This document shows positions 6,551 to 8,810 of a DNA stretch of 8,810 nucleotides, in pieces; within the stretch, counting starts at the first letter, position 1; each line of letters begins with the position of its first letter. A program made the translations under genes and the position numbers. Below the pieces are notes generated by a model, which was given only the letters and a program-made list of their open reading frames with translations, was not told where the DNA came from and did no database searches. The stretch is from JALYSX01 sp035544315 (GTDB lineage Bacteria; Vulcanimicrobiota; Vulcanimicrobiia; Vulcanimicrobiales; Vulcanimicrobiaceae), in NCBI GenBank assembly GCA_035544315.1, contig DATKGB010000052.1, forward strand, positions 1 to 8,810, given 5' to 3'.

Positions 6551-7741
6551 ATGGATGGGTTCCAAGATGGGAGCATGTCCTTTGCTCAACGAGTCCTTGC
6601 CCCGTTCCTAGCGCTAGCTGGTATCTTGGCCTGCTCCGCGCCCGCGGGCGCCGTGCTGCCGTTTGCGTTCGGTTTGCTGCAGGCAGGCCCGCTCGACGGG
6701 ATTACCGACGTGCCCGGCGTGCGGGTCGCACATCTCACCAAGATCTCCGGCACCGACGTGCGCACCGGCGCGACGGCGATTCTGCCCAACGCCGATCCCT
6801 GGAACGACAAGGACGCCGCTGCGACGCTGGCATTCAACGGCAACGGGGAGATGACCGGGACGCACTGGATCGACGAGTCGGGGTACCTCGAGGAACCGAT
6901 CGTACTAACCGACACGTTGGACGTCGGGCGTGCCGACGACGGTGCGATCGCGTGGATGATGCGCAAGTATCCGCGCATCGGCGTGACCGATGACGTTCCG
7001 CTGCCGGTGGTGGCCGAGTGCGACGATCAGTTGCTCAACAACATTCGTGGGCGCTCCGTCAGCGCCGACGACGTGGAGAACCTGATCCAAGCCGCCAAGC
7101 CCGGTCAGTTCGCGCGCGGCAGCGTCGGCGCGGGGACCGGCATGAAGGCGTTCGGCTTCAAAGCCGGGATCGGATCGGCGTCGCGCGTATTGCCGCAGGC
7201 GCTGGGCGGCTATACGGTCGGCGTCATCGTCGACGACAATACGGGGAGTTCGCGCGACCAACTGACGATCGCCGGTGTCCCCGTCGGACAACGCCTCAAA
7301 AACGTCGACCTGCCGGTCTTTCCGCAGCGCGTCGGGCTGCACGGTCGTATGGCGTCGGGATCGATCGACGTCGTCGTCGCAACCGACGCACCGTTGGACA
7401 ATCGGCAGTTGCATGCGTTGGCGATGCGCGCGGCGTTGGGCATGGGCCGAGCCGGATTATCCTCGGACATCGGCAGCGGCGATTTGTTTCTCGCGTTTTC
7501 TACGACGTACGTGTATCGTCGCAATGCGGATTTCGATATCGCCGCGCCGGCGATCGCCACGCTCGAAGACAACGATCGACTCGGCGCGCTTTACGAAGCC
7601 GCGGCCGAAGCGACCCAAGCCGCCATCTACGACGCGCTCTTTGAAGCCAAGACGATGACCGGGCGCAATGGCATCACGTTCTTCGCACTGCCCGACGCGC
7701 AGGTGCTGCAGATGTTGCGGGCGGCGAGTGCGATTCGTTGA
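6551..7741 (+). CDS. Exported P1-family aminopeptidase (DmpA/BapA type)
   Basis: This is a 396-residue member of the self-cleaving N-terminal-nucleophile peptidases that remove N-terminal L-, D- or beta-amino acids. Landmarks are GITDVPGVRVAH, GNGEMTGTHWIDESG, PIVLTDT, GSVGAGTGM, FGFKAGIGSASR, SGSIDVVVATDAPL and SGDLFLAFST. By comparison with DmpA, autocleavage is expected between Gly270 and Ser271, and Ser271 becomes the nucleophile of the beta chain. An N-terminal hydrophobic segment at about residues 15-28 suggests export. It could end at A-G-A (residues 32-34), or at a weak lipobox I-L-A-C. Classic DmpA is cytoplasmic, so export is notable. Two starts are possible: ATG 6551 with an AGG eight bases upstream, or ATG 6575, which begins directly at the signal peptide but has its GGGAG too close. 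It overlaps the GNAT gene through TTGA. Confidence 0.93.
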   Translation: MDGFQDGSMSFAQRVLAPFLALAGILACSAPAGAVLPFAFGLLQAGPLDGITDVPGVRVAHLTKISGTDVRTGATAILPNADPWNDKDAAATLAFNGNGEMTGTHWIDESGYLEEPIVLTDTLDVGRADDGAIAWMMRKYPRIGVTDDVPLPVVAECDDQLLNNIRGRSVSADDVENLIQAAKPGQFARGSVGAGTGMKAFGFKAGIGSASRVLPQALGGYTVGVIVDDNTGSSRDQLTIAGVPVGQRLKNVDLPVFPQRVGLHGRMASGSIDVVVATDAPLDNRQLHALAMRAALGMGRAGLSSDIGSGDLFLAFSTTYVYRRNADFDIAAPAIATLEDNDRLGALYEAAAEATQAAIYDALFEAKTMTGRNGITFFALPDAQVLQMLRAASAIR

Positions 7742-8253
7742 GCTTTATCGAAACGCCCAGACTGCTCATACGAGCGTGGATGCTGCCCGGCGACGCCGCC
7801 GACGCTTTGGAGATCTTTGGCGACCCGCAAGCGATGCGATTTCTTTCGATGGGTGCGGTCGACGCGCAAGGCTCTGTGCGGATGGTCGAGCGCATGATCG
7901 AACAAAACGAGCAGGACGGCTTTGCGGTGTGGCCGGTGGTTTCCAAAGAGACGTCGCACGTGATCGGCGAATCCGGAATCACCTATATTCCCGGGAGCAA
8001 GGACGTTCAGATTGCTTGGCTTTACAAACCCGCCGCCTGGGGGTGCGGCTACGCGACCGAAGCCGCGCGCGCCGTCTTGCACTATGCGTTTGAAGCGGTC
8101 GGCTTAGAGCGCATTTATGCGCTCATCGATCGCGAAAACGCCGCTTCGATCGCGGTCGCGAATCGACTGGGGATGTCCTTCGATCGCATCGTTCGCGCAT
8201 ACAAGCGCGATTTGATGCGCTACGTGATTACGCCAACCCCCGCTTCGGGCTGA
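7738..8253 (+). CDS. GNAT-family acetyltransferase (RimJ/RimL-like)
   Basis: This 171-residue protein transfers an acetyl group from acetyl-CoA to an amine; the acceptor cannot be read from the sequence. It opens with IETPRLLIR, the strong hallmark at the start of RimJ/RimL-type N-acetyltransferases. Next come GDPQAMRFLS, a beta-strand core (VIGESGITYI, VQIAWLYKP), and the acetyl-CoA pyrophosphate loop WGCGYATEAAR near residues 101-111. The C-terminal motif B is LERIYALIDRENAASIAVANRLGM. A TTG start at 7738 is required, because the hallmark begins at residue 4 and no ATG or GTG precedes it within the open frame. That TTG overlaps the peptidase TGA, and a GGCGAG lies about nine bases upstream, so translation is probably coupled. 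The last 34 bases overlap the convergent phosphatase/kinase gene. Confidence 0.92.
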   Translation: MSFIETPRLLIRAWMLPGDAADALEIFGDPQAMRFLSMGAVDAQGSVRMVERMIEQNEQDGFAVWPVVSKETSHVIGESGITYIPGSKDVQIAWLYKPAAWGCGYATEAARAVLHYAFEAVGLERIYALIDRENAASIAVANRLGMSFDRIVRAYKRDLMRYVITPTPASG

Positions 8254-8810
8254 GGCGCCAGTCTAAACGTCAGATGAACGCTCGTTGCGTTTTGCGAGCT
8301 GTCCACGTGGACTTGGGTGGCTAGAGCCTGCATGATCGACATACCGCGCCCGCGCTCGATGCGCGGGGCAAATGCTTTCCAATCACCGGCGCTCTCGACT
8401 ACGACGTTCAGGCGTTCGTCGTCGGCGTCGAGGTCGATCCGAAACGTGTCGTCGGCCTTGCGGCCGCCGTGCTCGATCGCATTTGCGACGGCCTCGCCGG
8501 CAGCATAAAGAATCGCGGTCGCCGCCGTTTCACCGACGTGACGCCGCGCCAGGAAGTCGCGAAGCACGCTGCGCGAGATCGCCGCGAACTGCGGCGTCGA
8601 GGAATATGCCAGGGTCATTCGGTCGACCGGGCCGCCGCGCGCGCGCATGACCAGCGTTGCCGCGTCGTCGCTACTGTCGATTCCGTCGAAGATCGCATCG
8701 TGCAGCGCGGACGCGGGATTGCGCGGGCGCGCGGCGGCCGTCTCCCGGATCGCTTCAAGGAGCCGGCGTTCGCCGGCGATGATATCGCGATCGTATTCGA
8801 GCATCCCCCC
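8220..8810 (-). CDS. SpoIIE-type phosphatase / RsbW-type serine kinase fusion (C-terminal part)
   Basis: This is the last ~197 residues of a longer gene whose start lies beyond the right edge; the frame stays open to base 8810. Numbering from the first internal Met, residues 1-55 look like the end of a SpoIIE/PP2C phosphatase domain: LEYDRD..AGE, then the DDAATLVMR strand with the metal-binding Asp pair at 46-47. Residues 60-190 form a HATPase_c anti-sigma-factor kinase domain, with the N-box GEAVANAIEHGG (Glu104, Asn108, His112) and an ERGRGMSIM glycine loop. Such fusions act in partner switching, where the kinase binds a sigma factor or phosphorylates an anti-sigma antagonist and the phosphatase reverses it. 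No antagonist or sigma gene is visible here. The internal ATG at 8804 is not a real start, because it interrupts the conserved phosphatase motif. The 3' end overlaps the convergent GNAT gene by 34 bp. Confidence 0.85.
   Translation of the reverse strand, partial: GGMLEYDRDIIAGERRLLEAIRETAAARPRNPASALHDAIFDGIDSSDDAATLVMRARGGPVDRMTLAYSSTPQFAAISRSVLRDFLARRHVGETAATAILYAAGEAVANAIEHGGRKADDTFRIDLDADDERLNVVVESAGDWKAFAPRIERGRGMSIMQALATQVHVDSSQNATSVHLTFRLAPQPEAGVGVIT
8231..8257. terminator. Weak hairpin in the GNAT/phosphatase-kinase 3' overlap
   Basis: CGCC (8231-8234) pairs with GGCG (8254-8257), and inside it CCCG (8239-8242) pairs with CGGG (8246-8249) around a CTT loop, leaving an internal loop of four bases on each side. 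It covers the end of both convergent reading frames. There is no T tract, so a terminator role is only suggested by position. In such GC-rich sequence a short hairpin is not surprising. Confidence 0.25.

Noticed and set aside
5760..6611. A 283-codon open frame on the plus strand opposite pckA
   Set aside because: It mirrors the codon pattern of pckA and has no domain features. It also spans the divergent promoter gap and runs into the peptidase start.

Overview
The window is about 8.8 kb of high-GC bacterial chromosome with housekeeping and accessory metabolism. It starts in the last bases of a 23S rRNA, followed by a complete 5S rRNA and an intrinsic terminator, so the left edge is the end of an rRNA operon. 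GC-rich codon use, secreted TPR, Spy-like and lipoprotein genes, and a SpoIIE-phosphatase/RsbW-kinase module fit a free-living soil-type bacterium from a less-studied phylum. Eremiobacterota (WPS-2) would be a reasonable guess, but nothing read here proves it. No phage, transposon, CRISPR, tRNA or defence genes are visible.

Layout: (1) 1-315, 23S 3' end, spacer, 5S rRNA, terminator. (2) 334-1323 (+), exported TPR protein. (3) 1320-3853 (-), a two-gene operon: a pyrophosphate-type phosphofructokinase, then a lipoprotein sugar (sorbosone/glucose) dehydrogenase whose TTG start overlaps the kinase stop. (4) 3928-4401 (+), a small capless HAD-family protein, divergent from the kinase. (5) 4382-6503 (-), ATP-dependent PEP carboxykinase (pckA), followed by a Spy/CpxP-like periplasmic protein in the same direction after a 97-bp gap. 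(6) 6551-8253 (+), an exported DmpA-type P1 peptidase, then a GNAT acetyltransferase whose TTG start again overlaps the upstream stop. (7) 8220-8810 (-), the 3' part of a SpoIIE-phosphatase/RsbW-type kinase fusion that runs off the right edge.

Functionally, the window pairs a probably reversible PPi-linked phosphofructokinase with ATP-PEP carboxykinase, two control points of glycolysis and gluconeogenesis, and surrounds them with envelope proteins: a TPR protein, a lipoprotein dehydrogenase, a Spy-like protein and an exported aminopeptidase. They are not one operon. The right-edge regulator probably belongs to a partner-switching sigma-factor pathway.

The gene packing is very tight. All three convergent gene pairs overlap at their 3' ends (by 4, 20 and 34 bp), and both tandem same-strand junctions without a gap use a TTGA start/stop overlap. 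I see no clearly new multigene system. The most unusual points are the capless HAD with Tyr in place of the second catalytic Asp, a nested hairpin inside its 3' coding end, a palindrome in the 47-bp pckA/peptidase divergent gap, and two equivalent Cys pairs in the TPR protein.
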